Source of the DNA: Phyllobacterium brassicacearum
GTDB lineage: Bacteria > Pseudomonadota > Alphaproteobacteria > Rhizobiales > Rhizobiaceae
Assembly (NCBI RefSeq): GCF_003010955.1
Contig: NZ_PGGO01000019.1
Coordinates: forward strand, 40,466-104,465
DNA length: 64,000 nucleotides
Reading direction: 5' to 3'
Translations under genes and position numbers: made by a program
Shown: in pieces, positions 17,089 through 26,473 of the stretch
Layout: each line of letters begins with the position of its first letter
How positions within the stretch are numbered: the stretch's first letter is position 1
Notes under the pieces: model-generated
Database searches by the model: none
What the model saw: only the letters and a program-made list of their open reading frames with translations
What the model was told of the DNA's origin: nothing

Positions 17089-18098
17089 GCGATACGAAAA
17101 CAATTGCCGACACGCGCGGTTTTGGCCGCAAGTTCGCGGATCTCGACAAGACGGCGGTTGCGCCGTTCCTGGCGCTCGCAGCGCTGTTCCTTCTCGGTGC
17201 ACTGGTCAACCCCAACTTCCTGTCGGTCGACAATCTGCTCAACGTCCTCACTCGTTCTTCATTCATCGCCATCATTGCGGTCGGAGCGACATTCGTCATT
17301 TCCGCCGGCGGGCTTGATCTGTCTGTCGGGTCGATGGCAGCGCTTGTCGCCGGCATCATGATCCTGTTCCTCAACTCGGGTGCAATCGACGGCGACACGG
17401 CAATGCTGGCAGCGGGCGTCGTCGTCGCCCTTGGCGTCGGCGCTCTTGCCGGGCTGCTGAACGGCACGATCATCACCATCGGCAAGATAGAACCGTTCAT
17501 CGTCACGCTTGGCACCATGGCGATCTTCCGTTCGGTCACGGTATGGCTAGCCGATGGCGGCTCGATCGCCATGAAATCGATCGCCATGCGCAACATGTTC
17601 CGTCCGGTCTACACCGGCGTCTTCCTTGGCCTGCCTTTTCCGGTGTGGCTCATCATCGCGGTTGGCCTTCTTGGCGCGTTCATCCTCTACAAGACGTCGT
17701 TTGGACGGCACGTGATTGCCGTCGGTTCCAACGAGGATGTCGCGCGCTATTCGGGTATTCACGTCAACCGCGTGCGCGCCATGACCTATATCCTCCAGGG
17801 CATTTGCGTAGCGATTGCCGTGGTGGTCTATGTCCCGCGCCTTGGCGCGGCAACGACCACCACCGGCATGCTGTGGGAACTGCAGGCGATCACCGCCGTG
17901 GTCATCGGCGGGACGGCTCTGCGTGGCGGTGTCGGCCGCATCTGGGGGACGATCTGCGGTGCCTTCATGCTCGAGATCGTCGGCAACATCATGGTGCTCT
18001 CCAACATCGTCAGCGAATACCTGATCGGGGCCGTGCAGGGCACGATCATCATCATCGCCATGCTGGTGCAGCGCACTCTGCAGAAGAAGAAGGCGTGA
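17085..18098 (+). CDS. CUT2 sugar ABC transporter permease (RbsC-like)
   Basis: 337 aa with 8-10 hydrophobic segments. Family blocks include ISAGGLDLSVGSMAALVAG, KIEPFIVTLGTMAIFRSV and ITAVVIGGTALRGGVGRIWGT. ATGA overlap with the ATPase gene. It probably forms a homodimeric inner-membrane channel for the sugar delivered by the downstream binding protein. Confidence 0.92.
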   Translation: MSDTKTIADTRGFGRKFADLDKTAVAPFLALAALFLLGALVNPNFLSVDNLLNVLTRSSFIAIIAVGATFVISAGGLDLSVGSMAALVAGIMILFLNSGAIDGDTAMLAAGVVVALGVGALAGLLNGTIITIGKIEPFIVTLGTMAIFRSVTVWLADGGSIAMKSIAMRNMFRPVYTGVFLGLPFPVWLIIAVGLLGAFILYKTSFGRHVIAVGSNEDVARYSGIHVNRVRAMTYILQGICVAIAVVVYVPRLGAATTTTGMLWELQAITAVVIGGTALRGGVGRIWGTICGAFMLEIVGNIMVLSNIVSEYLIGAVQGTIIIIAMLVQRTLQKKKA

Positions 18099-18213
18099 TG
18101 TCGGACAGCGATACTCAGGTGCGGCGATGCCGCCCTTTCAAAACCGGACGGGGGAACGGGGCCACCCACCGAGCCGCAATCAGGGCCCGAACGAAAATAT
18201 TGGGAGAAGACAA

Positions 18214-19158
18214 ATGCGTAAACTCTTGATCGGTCTGGCCGGGGCGGTCCTCGCTTCGACGCTGACCTTCGCCTACGCCCAGGACAAGGAGGTCAATATT
18301 GCCGTGTCCATTCCGGCGGCCGACCACGGCTGGACCGGCGGCGTCGTCTATCATGCCGAGCGGGCAGCCAAGCTGCTCGAAGCTGCTCATCCTGGCCTGA
18401 AGATCACCATCAAGACGTCGCCGGACGGCGCCTCGCAGGCCAATGCGCTGGAAGACTTGACCACGCAGGGTATCGATGCCCTCGTGACCCTGCCGCACAA
18501 CTCCGACGAGTTGACCGATCCGATCCGCGCCGTCAAGGAAAAGGGCATCTTCGTCACCGTGGTTGACCGCGCCCTGTCCGATCCGAGCATTCAGGATCTT
18601 TATGTCGCCGGCAACAATCCGGAACTTGGGCGCGTCGCAGGCGAGTATCTGAAAAACACAATGAAGACCGGTGACGTCGTCGTTATCCGCGGTCTGCCGA
18701 TCGTCATCGACGAAGAGCGCCAGAAGGGCTTCGACGATGCGATCGCAGGCAGTGGCATCAAGGTTCTCGATAAGCAGTTCGGCAACTGGTCCCGCGACGA
18801 TGCCTTCAAGATCATGCAGGATTACCTGACGAAGTTCCCGAAGATTGATGCCGTATGGTGCCAGGACGACGACATGGCTGTCGGCGTGCTCGAAGCCATC
18901 GACCAGGCCAAGCGCACCGACATCAAGCTGGTCATTGGCGGTGCCGGTATGAAGGACATGATCAAGCGCGTTGCCGATGGCGACCAGCTGACCCCGATCA
19001 ATGTGCTCTATCCGCCGTCAATGGTGGCAACGGCCATGGAACTCACCGTCGCCAATTTCTACGATCAGGTGCCGGTGCGCGGCAAGTACATCCTCGATGC
19101 AACCCTCGTCACCAAGGACAATGCCAAGGAATTCTACTTCCCGGATTCCCCGTTCTGA
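18214..19158 (+). CDS. Sugar ABC transporter substrate-binding protein (RbsB-like)
   Basis: 314 aa from MRKLLIGLAG, with ribosome site GGGAGAAG; an in-frame CTG or ATG further up is rejected because it would precede the signal peptide. The Sec signal peptide ends near AYA-QD (about residue 24). The mature part starts VNIAVSIPAADHGWTGGVVYHA, a type I periplasmic fold. VVDRALSDPSIQDLYVAGNN and the aromatic residues suit a sugar ligand. It is the last gene of the operon, after a 115-bp gap containing a small GCGGC hairpin, and is followed directly by a terminator. Confidence 0.92.
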   Translation: MRKLLIGLAGAVLASTLTFAYAQDKEVNIAVSIPAADHGWTGGVVYHAERAAKLLEAAHPGLKITIKTSPDGASQANALEDLTTQGIDALVTLPHNSDELTDPIRAVKEKGIFVTVVDRALSDPSIQDLYVAGNNPELGRVAGEYLKNTMKTGDVVVIRGLPIVIDEERQKGFDDAIAGSGIKVLDKQFGNWSRDDAFKIMQDYLTKFPKIDAVWCQDDDMAVGVLEAIDQAKRTDIKLVIGGAGMKDMIKRVADGDQLTPINVLYPPSMVATAMELTVANFYDQVPVRGKYILDATLVTKDNAKEFYFPDSPF

Positions 19159-19185
19159 GGTTAGAGACCAACAGAGAATTGGAAG

Positions 19186-19208
19186 AGGCCCGCAAGGGCC
19201 TTTTCTTT
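19186..19208 (+). terminator. Rho-independent terminator of the sugar operon
   Basis: AGGCCC (19186-19191), GCAA tetraloop and GGGCCT (19196-19201) are followed by a T-rich run. It lies 27 bp after the binding-protein stop. Confidence 0.85.
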
Positions 19209-19234
19209 TGTCGTCAAATCGCCGGTCGATTGAG

Positions 19235-19696
19235 CTAGAGCAGTCGTGGATCGAGTGAAAACGGTTCCAGTGCGGCGATCTTGATATTCACGGCCGCTGG
19301 ATGCGCATGATTGATCAGCACATTGACATCCGGTGATTCCGCAATGGGAACGATTGCCGACGGCACCGTCAACAACGATACGGACCTCGCCTTGTGCCAG
19401 TTATCTCCCATACGCTGCGTCAGCCCTTCCTGGCGCCGCCAGTCAGATGGCAATTCCCCGACAGCAATCGTTTCAATCGCCAGGTCGTCTGGAACATCGT
19501 AGGTCACCATGACGAGCTCCGGCAACAGCGTCGGATCTTCGACGTGCACCAGTTTTTCCAGCACGCACAGTGCCGGTGATGTGGCGCAATAGGTGATGGC
19601 ATGGCCAACAGTGTTCCAGCGGCCATTGAAGAGCAGGCCGTACCCTCCGTCGAACGTTTCAGCATATTGCCGGCCGGACAGACGCCAAAGCCGCAT
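19235..19696 (-). CDS. RES-domain toxin of a type II toxin-antitoxin pair
   Basis: 153 aa from MRLWRLSGRQY, whose ATG overlaps the antitoxin stop by one base (TGATG); a start six codons earlier (19714) is possible. RES motifs are present: GLLFNGRWNTVG with the conserved Arg, LEKLVH with Glu and the later Ser-rich segment (RSVSLLTVPSAIVP). Characterised RES toxins degrade or modify NAD+, halting growth. The cytoplasmic partner is the Xre/DUF2384 protein encoded immediately upstream, the standard gene order for this system. Confidence 0.88.
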   Translation of the reverse strand: MRLWRLSGRQYAETFDGGYGLLFNGRWNTVGHAITYCATSPALCVLEKLVHVEDPTLLPELVMVTYDVPDDLAIETIAVGELPSDWRRQEGLTQRMGDNWHKARSVSLLTVPSAIVPIAESPDVNVLINHAHPAAVNIKIAALEPFSLDPRLL

Positions 19697-20133
19697 CAGG
19701 CGGCGGCGCCCCATGCGATCTTGCCGAGAATCGTTTCAATGACGCGCGCGCCGGCTTCCGTCTGCGCCACGACCAGCGGTGTTTCACCGCCAAGTTCGGT
19801 CAGTGTCCGTCTCAGCCAGCGATTGGCTTTTTCGTTATCGCCAAATGTTTCTTCGGCCAATGTCTGGATACGCATCAGTCTTACCGCTCTGTCGGACTCA
19901 TCCACTGTCAGCGGCTGCTTCTTGTCAGCACGATGCCGCCGGGTCCGCTGCGGAATGACAAACTGCTCGATTTCCTGGTTGCTCAGTCCGGCAAGCGTGA
20001 GGCCCTTGAGAGCGCTCAGCGGCAATCGGTTGCGGACAGCCGTTGCAAGATCGGCCTGGGAACGAACTTCCGATCCGAGTACCGGCACGCCACCAAGCTT
20101 CCGTGCGACTTCTTCAACGATAACTTTTGACAT
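19696..20133 (-). CDS. Xre/MbcA/ParS-type antitoxin (DUF2384) of the RES pair
   Basis: 145 aa from MSKVIVEEVARKLGG, with ribosome site GGAGAG. A TTG 18 nt further upstream is rejected because it lies almost at the predicted transcription start. The N-terminal half has a helix-turn-helix-like region (RSQADLATAVRNRLPLSALKGL) and the C-terminal half the DUF2384 toxin-binding part (LAEETFGDNEKANRWLRRTLTELGGETPLVVAQTEAGA). It should neutralise the RES toxin and repress the operon at the palindrome in its promoter. Confidence 0.88.
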   Translation of the reverse strand: MSKVIVEEVARKLGGVPVLGSEVRSQADLATAVRNRLPLSALKGLTLAGLSNQEIEQFVIPQRTRRHRADKKQPLTVDESDRAVRLMRIQTLAEETFGDNEKANRWLRRTLTELGGETPLVVAQTEAGARVIETILGKIAWGAAA

Positions 20134-20159
20134 GTTCCAGCTCTCCGGCAACTTGCACT

Positions 20160-20188
20160 AATATAGGCGGCATATTGCCGCTTTACAA
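20160..20188 (-). promoter_or_regulatory. Promoter and operator of the RES/Xre operon
   Basis: Read on the minus strand: TTGTAA at 20188-20183, a 17-bp spacer, TATATT at 20165-20160. The spacer holds the palindrome GCGGCA-TAT-TGCCGC (20167-20181). An Xre-type antitoxin bound here would sit between the -35 and -10 boxes. Confidence 0.75.
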
Positions 20189-20255
20189 GCTCAAGTCTCC
20201 TTCGATTGGCGATATCAAAGCTGCGACATTTCCTGCCGCCAATAGAATTGATTTG

Positions 20256-20277
20256 TTGACATATACATATCTTTATG
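20256..20277 (+). promoter_or_regulatory. metH upstream TTGACA and imperfect 18-bp dyad
   Basis: TTGACA (20256-20261) overlaps CATATACATATCTTTATG (20260-20277), which matches its own reverse complement at 14 of 18 positions. It lies about 50 bp before metH and could be a repressor site for methionine-cycle control. No clear -10 box was found. Confidence 0.35.
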
Positions 20278-20325
20278 TGACTTTGCGATCCTCATCCAAT
20301 GATGGATCACGAGGCATGCTTTGTT

Positions 20326-23300
20326 ATGAATATTGCAGTTGATAGTCTGGGCGAAAATCTGTTCGGGCCCATGGGGTCTCCAAGGGATGGCTCAGAGGTC
20401 TTTGCCGCTCTGACCAAAGCAGCCAGGGAACGGATCCTCATCCTTGATGGCGCCATGGGCACGCAGATCCAGGGCCTCAATCTCAATGAAGAGAGTTTCC
20501 GTGGCGACCGTTTCGCTGATTGCTCCTGTCATCTGCAGGGAAACAATGACCTCCTGATCCTGACGCAGCCGCAAGCAATCGAAGACATCCACTATGCCTA
20601 TGCCATGGCGGGTGCTGATATCCTCGAGACAAACACCTTTTCTTCCACAACCATCGCCCAGGCTGACTACAGCATGGAGGAGGTGGTCTATGAGTTGAAC
20701 CGCGACGGCGCACGCCTCGCCCGCCGTGCAGCGATCAAGGCGGAACAGAAGGATGGCAAGCGCCGCTTTGTCGCCGGAGCCCTCGGCCCGACCAATCGCA
20801 CCGCATCGATTTCACCGGACGTCAACAATCCCGGCTACCGCGCCGTAACCTTCGATGATCTGCGCATCGCCTATGCCGAGCAGGTGCGCGGCCTCATCGA
20901 TGGCGGCGCCGACATCATCCTCATCGAGACGATCTTCGACACGTTGAATGCCAAGGCAGCGATCTTCGCGACACAGGAAGTGTTCGAGGAGAAGGGTATC
21001 ACGCTGCCGATCATGATTTCCGGCACGATCACCGATCGCTCCGGCCGCACCCTTTCCGGCCAGACCCCGACGGCATTCTGGTACTCGGTCCGCCACGCGA
21101 AACCGTTCACGATCGGCCTCAATTGCGCGCTCGGCGCCAATGCCATGCGCGACCATCTGGCGGAGATCGCCAGCGTCGCCGACGCCTTCGTCTGCGCCTA
21201 TCCCAATGCCGGCCTGCCCAACGAATTCGGCCAATATGACGAGAGCCCGGAGGCCATGGCGGCGCAGCTCGAAGAGTTCGCCAGGGAAGGCCTGCTCAAC
21301 ATCGTCGGCGGCTGCTGCGGCTCGACCCCCGAACACATCAAGGCGATTGCCGAAGCCGTCGGCAAATACGGCCCACGCGAAATCCCCGAGACCGAGATCC
21401 ATATGCGCCTGTCGGGTCTCGAGCCCTTCACGCTCACCAAGGACATAGCTTTCGTCAATGTCGGCGAACGCACCAATATCACCGGCTCGGCCAAGTTCCG
21501 TAAACTCATCACCTCCGGCGATTTCGCAACGGCGCTCGACGTGGCGCGCGATCAGGTTGCCAATGGCGCACAGATCATCGACATCAACATGGATGAAGGC
21601 CTGATCGACAGCGAGAAGGCCATGGTCGAGTTTCTCAACCTCATCGCCGCTGAACCCGATATCGCCCGCGTACCGGTGATGATCGATTCGTCCAAATGGG
21701 ATGTCATCGAAGCCGGGCTGAAATGCGTGCAGGGCAAGCCGCTCGTCAATTCCATCTCGATGAAGGAGGGCGAACAGGCCTTCATCGACCACGCGAAACG
21801 GGTCCGCGCCTATGGTGCAGCCGTCGTTGTCATGGCCTTCGATACGCAAGGGCAGGCCGACACGCTTGAACGCAAGGTCGCGATCTCAACGCGTGCCTAT
21901 GAGCTCTTGACCAGGGAAGCCGGTTTTCCGCCGGAGGATATTGTCTTCGACCCCAACGTCTTTGCGGTCGCCACCGGCATCGAAGAGCATAATGGCTACG
22001 GCGTCGCCTTCATCGAAGCGACCAGGCAGATCACAGAAACCTTGCCGCATGTGCATATCTCCGGCGGCATATCCAACCTGTCGTTCTCGTTCCGCGGCAA
22101 TGAGCCGGTGCGCGAGGCGATGCACGCCGTGTTCCTCTACCATGCCATCCAGGTCGGCATGGACATGGGCATCGTCAATGCCGGCCAGCTCGCGGTCTAT
22201 GAATCGATCGACCCCGAACTGCGTGAAGCCTGCGAGGATGTGGTTCTCAACCGCCGCGATGACGCCACCGAACGCCTGCTCGATCTTGCCGAACGTTACA
22301 AGGGCGCAGCCGGCAAGGAGGCGCGCGAACGCGATCTCGCCTGGCGCGAATGGAGCGTCGAGAAGCGCATCGAGCATGCGCTGGTCAATGGCATCACCGA
22401 GTTCATCGAAGCTGACACGGAAGAAGCCCGACTTGAGGCCGAAAGGCCGCTGCATGTGATCGAAGGCCCTCTGATGGCCGGCATGAACGTGGTCGGAGAT
22501 CTCTTCGGTGCTGGCAAGATGTTCCTGCCGCAGGTGGTGAAATCTGCCCGCGTGATGAAGCAGGCCGTGGCCGTCCTGCTGCCCTACATGGAGGCGGAGA
22601 AACTTGCCAATGGCGGTTCCGGCCAGCGCGAAAGCGCCGGCAAGGTGCTGATGGCAACGGTCAAGGGCGACGTCCATGATATCGGCAAGAACATTGTCGG
22701 TGTCGTGCTCGCCTGCAACAATTACGAGATCATCGATCTCGGCGTCATGGTGCCCTCGGCAAAGATCCTGCAGACTGCCCGCGATGAGAAAGTCGACATT
22801 ATCGGCCTCTCGGGCCTCATCACCCCATCGCTCGACGAGATGGTGCATGTCGCAGCGGAGATGGAGCGGGAAGGCTTCGATATTCCACTGTTGATCGGCG
22901 GCGCGACCACCAGCCGCGTGCATACGGCAGTCAAGATTAACCCGCGTTATCACAAGGGCCAGACGGTCTACGTCACCGATGCCAGCCGTGCCGTCGGTGT
23001 CGTTTCCAATCTCCTGTCGCTGGAGGCCAAGCCCGGATATGTCGATGGTGTTCGCGCAGAATACACCAAGGTTGCCGAGGCACATGCTCGCAACGAGGCG
23101 GACAAGCAGCGCTTGAGTCTCGCCAAGGCGCGCGCCAATGCGCAAATGGTCGACTGGGTTTCCTATACGCCGCCCAAGCCGAGCTTCCTCGGGACGCGCG
23201 TGTTCGAGAACTACGATCTGGCCGAGATCGCCCGCTATATCGACTGGACGCCCTTCTTCCAGACCTGGGAACTGAAGGGCCGATACCCCGCCATCCTCGA

Positions 23301-24114
23301 AGACGAGAAGCAGGGGCCCGCGGCACGCCAGCTGTTCGATGATGCGCAGGCGATGCTGAAGAAGATTATTGCCGAGAAATGGTTCAATCCGAAGGCGGTT
23401 ATCGGCCTGTGGCCAGCCGGGGCGGTCGGTGACGATATTCGCCTGTTCACCGATGAGGCCCGTGGGCAAGAGCTCGCCACCTTCTTCACCCTGCGCCAAC
23501 AATTGTCGAAGCGCGATGGCCGGCCGAATGTGGCATTGTCGGATTTCGTTGCGCCCGTCGACAGCGGGAAAGAGGATTATGTTGGTGGCTTCGTCGTCAC
23601 CGCCGGAATCGAGGAGGTTGCCATCGCCGAACGCTTCGAGCGCGCGAATGACGATTACTCCTCCATCCTGGTCAAGGCGCTCGCCGACCGGTTTGCCGAA
23701 GCCTTCGCCGAACTCATGCACCAACGTGTGCGCAAGGAGTTCTGGGGCTATGCGCCGGAGGAAAACCTCGCGTCCGATGATTTGATCGGCGAGGCCTATC
23801 GCGGCATCCGCCCGGCGCCGGGTTATCCGGCCCAGCCCGATCACACGGAAAAGGAAACGCTGTTCCGTCTGCTCGATGCGGAAGCGAAGATCGATGTGCG
23901 ATTGACCGAGAGCTTTGCCATGTGGCCGGGCTCTTCGGTGTCGGGCATCTATATCGCCCATCCTGACAGCTATTATTTCGGCGTCGCCAAGGTCGAGCGC
24001 GATCAGGTGGAAGACTATGCGGCGCGCAAGTCCATGCCCGTTGCTGACGTCGAACGCTGGCTTGGCCCGATCCTCAACTATGTGCCGGCGCCAAGAGTTC
24101 AGGCCGCCGAGTGA
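20326..24114 (+). CDS. metH: Cobalamin-dependent methionine synthase
   Basis: 1262 aa, the full four-module length. The homocysteine domain starts [15 protein letters not shown] and carries the zinc cysteines in [12 protein letters not shown] (near 327-336). A pterin-binding domain follows ([16 protein letters not shown]), then the cobalamin domain with the cofactor His in [12 protein letters not shown] (near 784), and the C-terminal SAM reactivation domain ([19 protein letters not shown]). It transfers the methyl group of 5-methyltetrahydrofolate to homocysteine. The start MNIAVDSLG is chosen by analogy with rhizobial MetH; ATG 20299 in frame is possible. A dyad sits just upstream; no SAM or SAH riboswitch is evident. 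The 3' end overlaps the convergent AraC-type gene by 16 bp. Confidence 0.96.
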   Translation: MNIAVDSLGENLFGPMGSPRDGSEVFAALTKAARERILILDGAMGTQIQGLNLNEESFRGDRFADCSCHLQGNNDLLILTQPQAIEDIHYAYAMAGADILETNTFSSTTIAQADYSMEEVVYELNRDGARLARRAAIKAEQKDGKRRFVAGALGPTNRTASISPDVNNPGYRAVTFDDLRIAYAEQVRGLIDGGADIILIETIFDTLNAKAAIFATQEVFEEKGITLPIMISGTITDRSGRTLSGQTPTAFWYSVRHAKPFTIGLNCALGANAMRDHLAEIASVADAFVCAYPNAGLPNEFGQYDESPEAMAAQLEEFAREGLLNIVGGCCGSTPEHIKAIAEAVGKYGPREIPETEIHMRLSGLEPFTLTKDIAFVNVGERTNITGSAKFRKLITSGDFATALDVARDQVANGAQIIDINMDEGLIDSEKAMVEFLNLIAAEPDIARVPVMIDSSKWDVIEAGLKCVQGKPLVNSISMKEGEQAFIDHAKRVRAYGAAVVVMAFDTQGQADTLERKVAISTRAYELLTREAGFPPEDIVFDPNVFAVATGIEEHNGYGVAFIEATRQITETLPHVHISGGISNLSFSFRGNEPVREAMHAVFLYHAIQVGMDMGIVNAGQLAVYESIDPELREACEDVVLNRRDDATERLLDLAERYKGAAGKEARERDLAWREWSVEKRIEHALVNGITEFIEADTEEARLEAERPLHVIEGPLMAGMNVVGDLFGAGKMFLPQVVKSARVMKQAVAVLLPYMEAEKLANGGSGQRESAGKVLMATVKGDVHDIGKNIVGVVLACNNYEIIDLGVMVPSAKILQTARDEKVDIIGLSGLITPSLDEMVHVAAEMEREGFDIPLLIGGATTSRVHTAVKINPRYHKGQTVYVTDASRAVGVVSNLLSLEAKPGYVDGVRAEYTKVAEAHARNEADKQRLSLAKARANAQMVDWVSYTPPKPSFLGTRVFENYDLAEIARYIDWTPFFQTWELKGRYPAILEDEKQGPAARQLFDDAQAMLKKIIAEKWFNPKAVIGLWPAGAVGDDIRLFTDEARGQELATFFTLRQQLSKRDGRPNVALSDFVAPVDSGKEDYVGGFVVTAGIEEVAIAERFERANDDYSSILVKALADRFAEAFAELMHQRVRKEFWGYAPEENLASDDLIGEAYRGIRPAPGYPAQPDHTEKETLFRLLDAEAKIDVRLTESFAMWPGSSVSGIYIAHPDSYYFGVAKVERDQVEDYAARKSMPVADVERWLGPILNYVPAPRVQAAE

Positions 24115-24926
24115 AGATAATGGCGCGGCGGCGCACCAAGCATGCGCTTGAACATGGTGGTGAACGCCGGCACGCTGTTGTAACCGAGGTCGAGCGCGAC
24201 ACTCGTCACCGGTTCGCCCTCCGTCAGTCGCGGCAGGGCTGACAGCAGGCAGGCCTGCTGCCGCCATGTCGAGAGGCTTAAGCCCGTTTCGCGGCGGAAC
24301 ATGCGGGTGAACGTCCGCCGGCTCATCCCGAGCCTGTCGGCCCAATCATCAATATTGGCATGGGGCGAGGGATCGTCCAGGAAGCGGCGGCACAGCGCTG
24401 CCAGGCGCCGGTCTTCCGGAAAGGGCAGACCCAGTGGCCGCTCCTGCAAGCTCGGAATTTCATGCAGCAGCAGGCCCATGACGAGTGTCGTGCGCGGATC
24501 GGCCTGCGTATCCGGGGGCGCTGCTACCGCTTCGCGGATGAGATTGTCCATGAGCGGCGTCAACCCTACCACATGCAGATGGCTCTTCAGACCCTCGACT
24601 GCGTTTGGGCGGACATAGATCGAGTGCATCGCAACTTCGCCGAGCATATCGACCGCGTGCTCGATGCCTGCCGGCAGCCACAGCGCATGGTGCGGCGGTA
24701 CCATCCAGCGCCCGAACTTCGTCGTGACCATGGCGACACCGGTTATGGCATGCAGCAATTGCGACTGGATGTGATGGTGATCGGGAATGTGAAATCCGGA
24801 TGGGTACGAGCTCGCGAGCGCAACAACGTCGCCCTCCGCCTGCTCGAGCCAGTCGAGCCGCATCCGAAGCTGCTTTTCCAGTTCCAGGCCCGCGGCATGA
24901 TGCGCCGCGAATATCCGATAGCGCAT
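24099..24926 (-). CDS. AraC family regulator with cupin sensor domain
   Basis: 275 aa from ATG 24926 ([10 protein letters not shown]); a start at 24863 ([12 protein letters not shown]) is also credible because relatives often begin there. The N-terminal cupin-like sensor has [16 protein letters not shown]; the C-terminal AraC helix-turn-helix pair reads [20 protein letters not shown] and [20 protein letters not shown]. It is divergent from the MFS exporter gene and shares a dyad with it, so it probably controls that exporter. The ligand is unknown. Confidence 0.88.
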   Translation of the reverse strand: MRYRIFAAHHAAGLELEKQLRMRLDWLEQAEGDVVALASSYPSGFHIPDHHHIQSQLLHAITGVAMVTTKFGRWMVPPHHALWLPAGIEHAVDMLGEVAMHSIYVRPNAVEGLKSHLHVVGLTPLMDNLIREAVAAPPDTQADPRTTLVMGLLLHEIPSLQERPLGLPFPEDRRLAALCRRFLDDPSPHANIDDWADRLGMSRRTFTRMFRRETGLSLSTWRQQACLLSALPRLTEGEPVTSVALDLGYNSVPAFTTMFKRMLGAPPRHYLHSAA

Positions 24927-24959
24927 GTTTGGCCCACTCACGAAAGAAGTGGACCAAAC
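24927..24959. promoter_or_regulatory. Inverted repeat between the AraC-type regulator and MFS exporter genes
   Basis: GTTTGGCCCACT (24927-24938) and AGTGGACCAAAC (24948-24959) pair at 11 of 12 positions around a 9-bp spacer. It abuts ATG 24926, which favours either the later start of the regulator or direct autorepression. Confidence 0.5.
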
Positions 24960-25052
24960 CACGAAAGCAGGTTGTGCGCAACAAGTATATCAGTGGTTGG
25001 AAAGGGTGACGTGTGTCAGCACCAACACTCTCTTGCTCAATGGAAACGCCAC

Positions 25053-26273
25053 ATGACCGATACCGCCATGCCAGCCCAGCGGGGCTCCGCTGAAAGCACA
25101 GTTTTTGCGATCATTTTCGCTGTCAGTTTCTGCCATTTTCTCAATGACATGATGCAGTCGCTGCTTGCTGCGATCTATCCCATGCTCAAACAGAATTATG
25201 GCCTCGACTTCAAGCAGATCGGATTCCTGACACTGACCTTTCAGGTCACTGCGTCCCTGTTGCAGCCGGTCGTCGGCACCTACACCGACAAGCGGCCGAT
25301 GCCCTATTCGCTGCCCGTCGGCATGGCATTCTCGCTGGTCGGTCTTGGTCTTCTGTCCATCGCAACCCATTACGTGATGCTGCTCGCCGGCGCCGCCTTC
25401 ATCGGCATCGGCTCGTCGATCTTCCACCCGGAATCCTCGCGCGTCGCTCGTCTCGCATCCGGCGGCCGTCACGGTCTGGCGCAGTCCTTCTTCCAGGTTG
25501 GCGGCAATTTCGGTACCGCAAGCGGCCCGTTGCTCGCAGCCTTTATCGTGCTGCCTCGTGGCCAGCAAAGCATAGCCTGGTTCTCGGTCGCGGCACTCTT
25601 GGGCATGATCATTCTCTATCAGGTCGGCAGTTGGTATCAGCGCTACCGTGCTGCCAATGCCAACCGACCCCCCGCCAGCAAGGTCTTGAGGCTGCCGCGC
25701 AAGAAGGTGGTGGCATCGCTCATCATTCTGACGCTGCTCGTCTTCACCAAGAACATCTATCTCGCCAGCATCTCGAGCTATTACACGTTCTATGTCATCC
25801 ACAAATTCGGCATAACGGTGCAGCAGTCGCAGATGATGCTGTTCCTGTTCCTGGGCGCGGCTGCTGTCGGCACTGTTCTCGGCGGACCGATCGGCGACAA
25901 GATCGGCACCAAGGCCGTCATCTGGTTCTCGATCCTCGGTGTCCTGCCGTTCACACTGATGATGCCCTATGCAAACCTGTTCTGGACCGGCGTCCTCACG
26001 GTGTTCATCGGCTTCATTCTTTCATCGGCCTTTCCGGCAATTGTGGTCTTTGCGCAGGAGCTGGTACCGGGCCGGGTTGGCATGATTGCCGGGATCTTCT
26101 TCGGCTTCGCCTTCGGCATGGCCGGCATCGCTGCCGCGGTGCTTGGTTTCGTCGCCGACATCAAGGGCATCGACTACGTCTACGCAGTCTGTTCGTACCT
26201 GCCGTTCCTTGGCCTGTTGACGATCTTTCTGCCGAGCATGCGGGAAGTGCGCGGCGAATCCGTCGCAATCTAG
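25053..26273 (+). CDS. MFS exporter of the fosmidomycin-resistance (Fsr) family
   Basis: 406 aa from MTDTAMPAQRGSAEST; the long open frame upstream lies antisense to the AraC-type gene and is not protein-like. Twelve membrane segments. Characteristic blocks: SFCHFLNDMMQSLLAAIYPMLK in helix 1, FIGIGSSIFHPESSRVARLASGGRHGLAQSFFQVGGNFG in the central loop. Fsr exports fosmidomycin in E. coli, but most homologues have unknown substrates. Probably regulated by the divergent AraC-type protein. Confidence 0.9.
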   Translation: MTDTAMPAQRGSAESTVFAIIFAVSFCHFLNDMMQSLLAAIYPMLKQNYGLDFKQIGFLTLTFQVTASLLQPVVGTYTDKRPMPYSLPVGMAFSLVGLGLLSIATHYVMLLAGAAFIGIGSSIFHPESSRVARLASGGRHGLAQSFFQVGGNFGTASGPLLAAFIVLPRGQQSIAWFSVAALLGMIILYQVGSWYQRYRAANANRPPASKVLRLPRKKVVASLIILTLLVFTKNIYLASISSYYTFYVIHKFGITVQQSQMMLFLFLGAAAVGTVLGGPIGDKIGTKAVIWFSILGVLPFTLMMPYANLFWTGVLTVFIGFILSSAFPAIVVFAQELVPGRVGMIAGIFFGFAFGMAGIAAAVLGFVADIKGIDYVYAVCSYLPFLGLLTIFLPSMREVRGESVAI

Positions 26274-26293
26274 AACGACCAAATCGCATCCAG

Positions 26294-26324
26294 GGGCCCG
26301 GAAACATCCGGGCCCTTGGCTTTT
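26294..26324 (+). terminator. Terminator of the MFS exporter gene
   Basis: GGGCCCGG (26294-26301) and CCGGGCCC (26308-26315) make a perfect 8-bp stem with a 6-nt loop, followed by TTGGCTTTT. Confidence 0.75.
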
Positions 26325-26473
26325 CAGGGCTTCAATCCGGCTGCTGATGCCAATTGTCAGGATGGTGGTTTGAAATTTCTCAAACGTGCCCATATAAGGT
26401 ACGCCATTCCTGCGATCCTGCGCGGTGCGTGTTGCCACACACGTCTCGACCGAAAATCCTTCCGGGTACCTTC

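Noticed and set aside
15445..17202. A 585-codon open frame antisense to the sugar ABC ATPase
   Set aside because: The sense strand encodes two textbook ABC domains; the antisense product resembles no family.
20161..20325. A SAM or SAH riboswitch upstream of metH
   Set aside because: No pseudoknot or stem arrangement of these classes could be seen in the short leader; the clear signals belong to the toxin-antitoxin promoter and a DNA dyad.
21886..24345. An 819-codon open frame antisense to metH
   Set aside because: It is the complement of metH in a GC-rich gene, with low-complexity His/Asp/Gly-rich translation and no family resemblance.
24360..25052. A 231-codon N-terminal extension of the Fsr-type exporter
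   Set aside because: It lies antisense to the AraC-type gene, lacks any domain, and the exporter family starts near MTDTAMPAQ.
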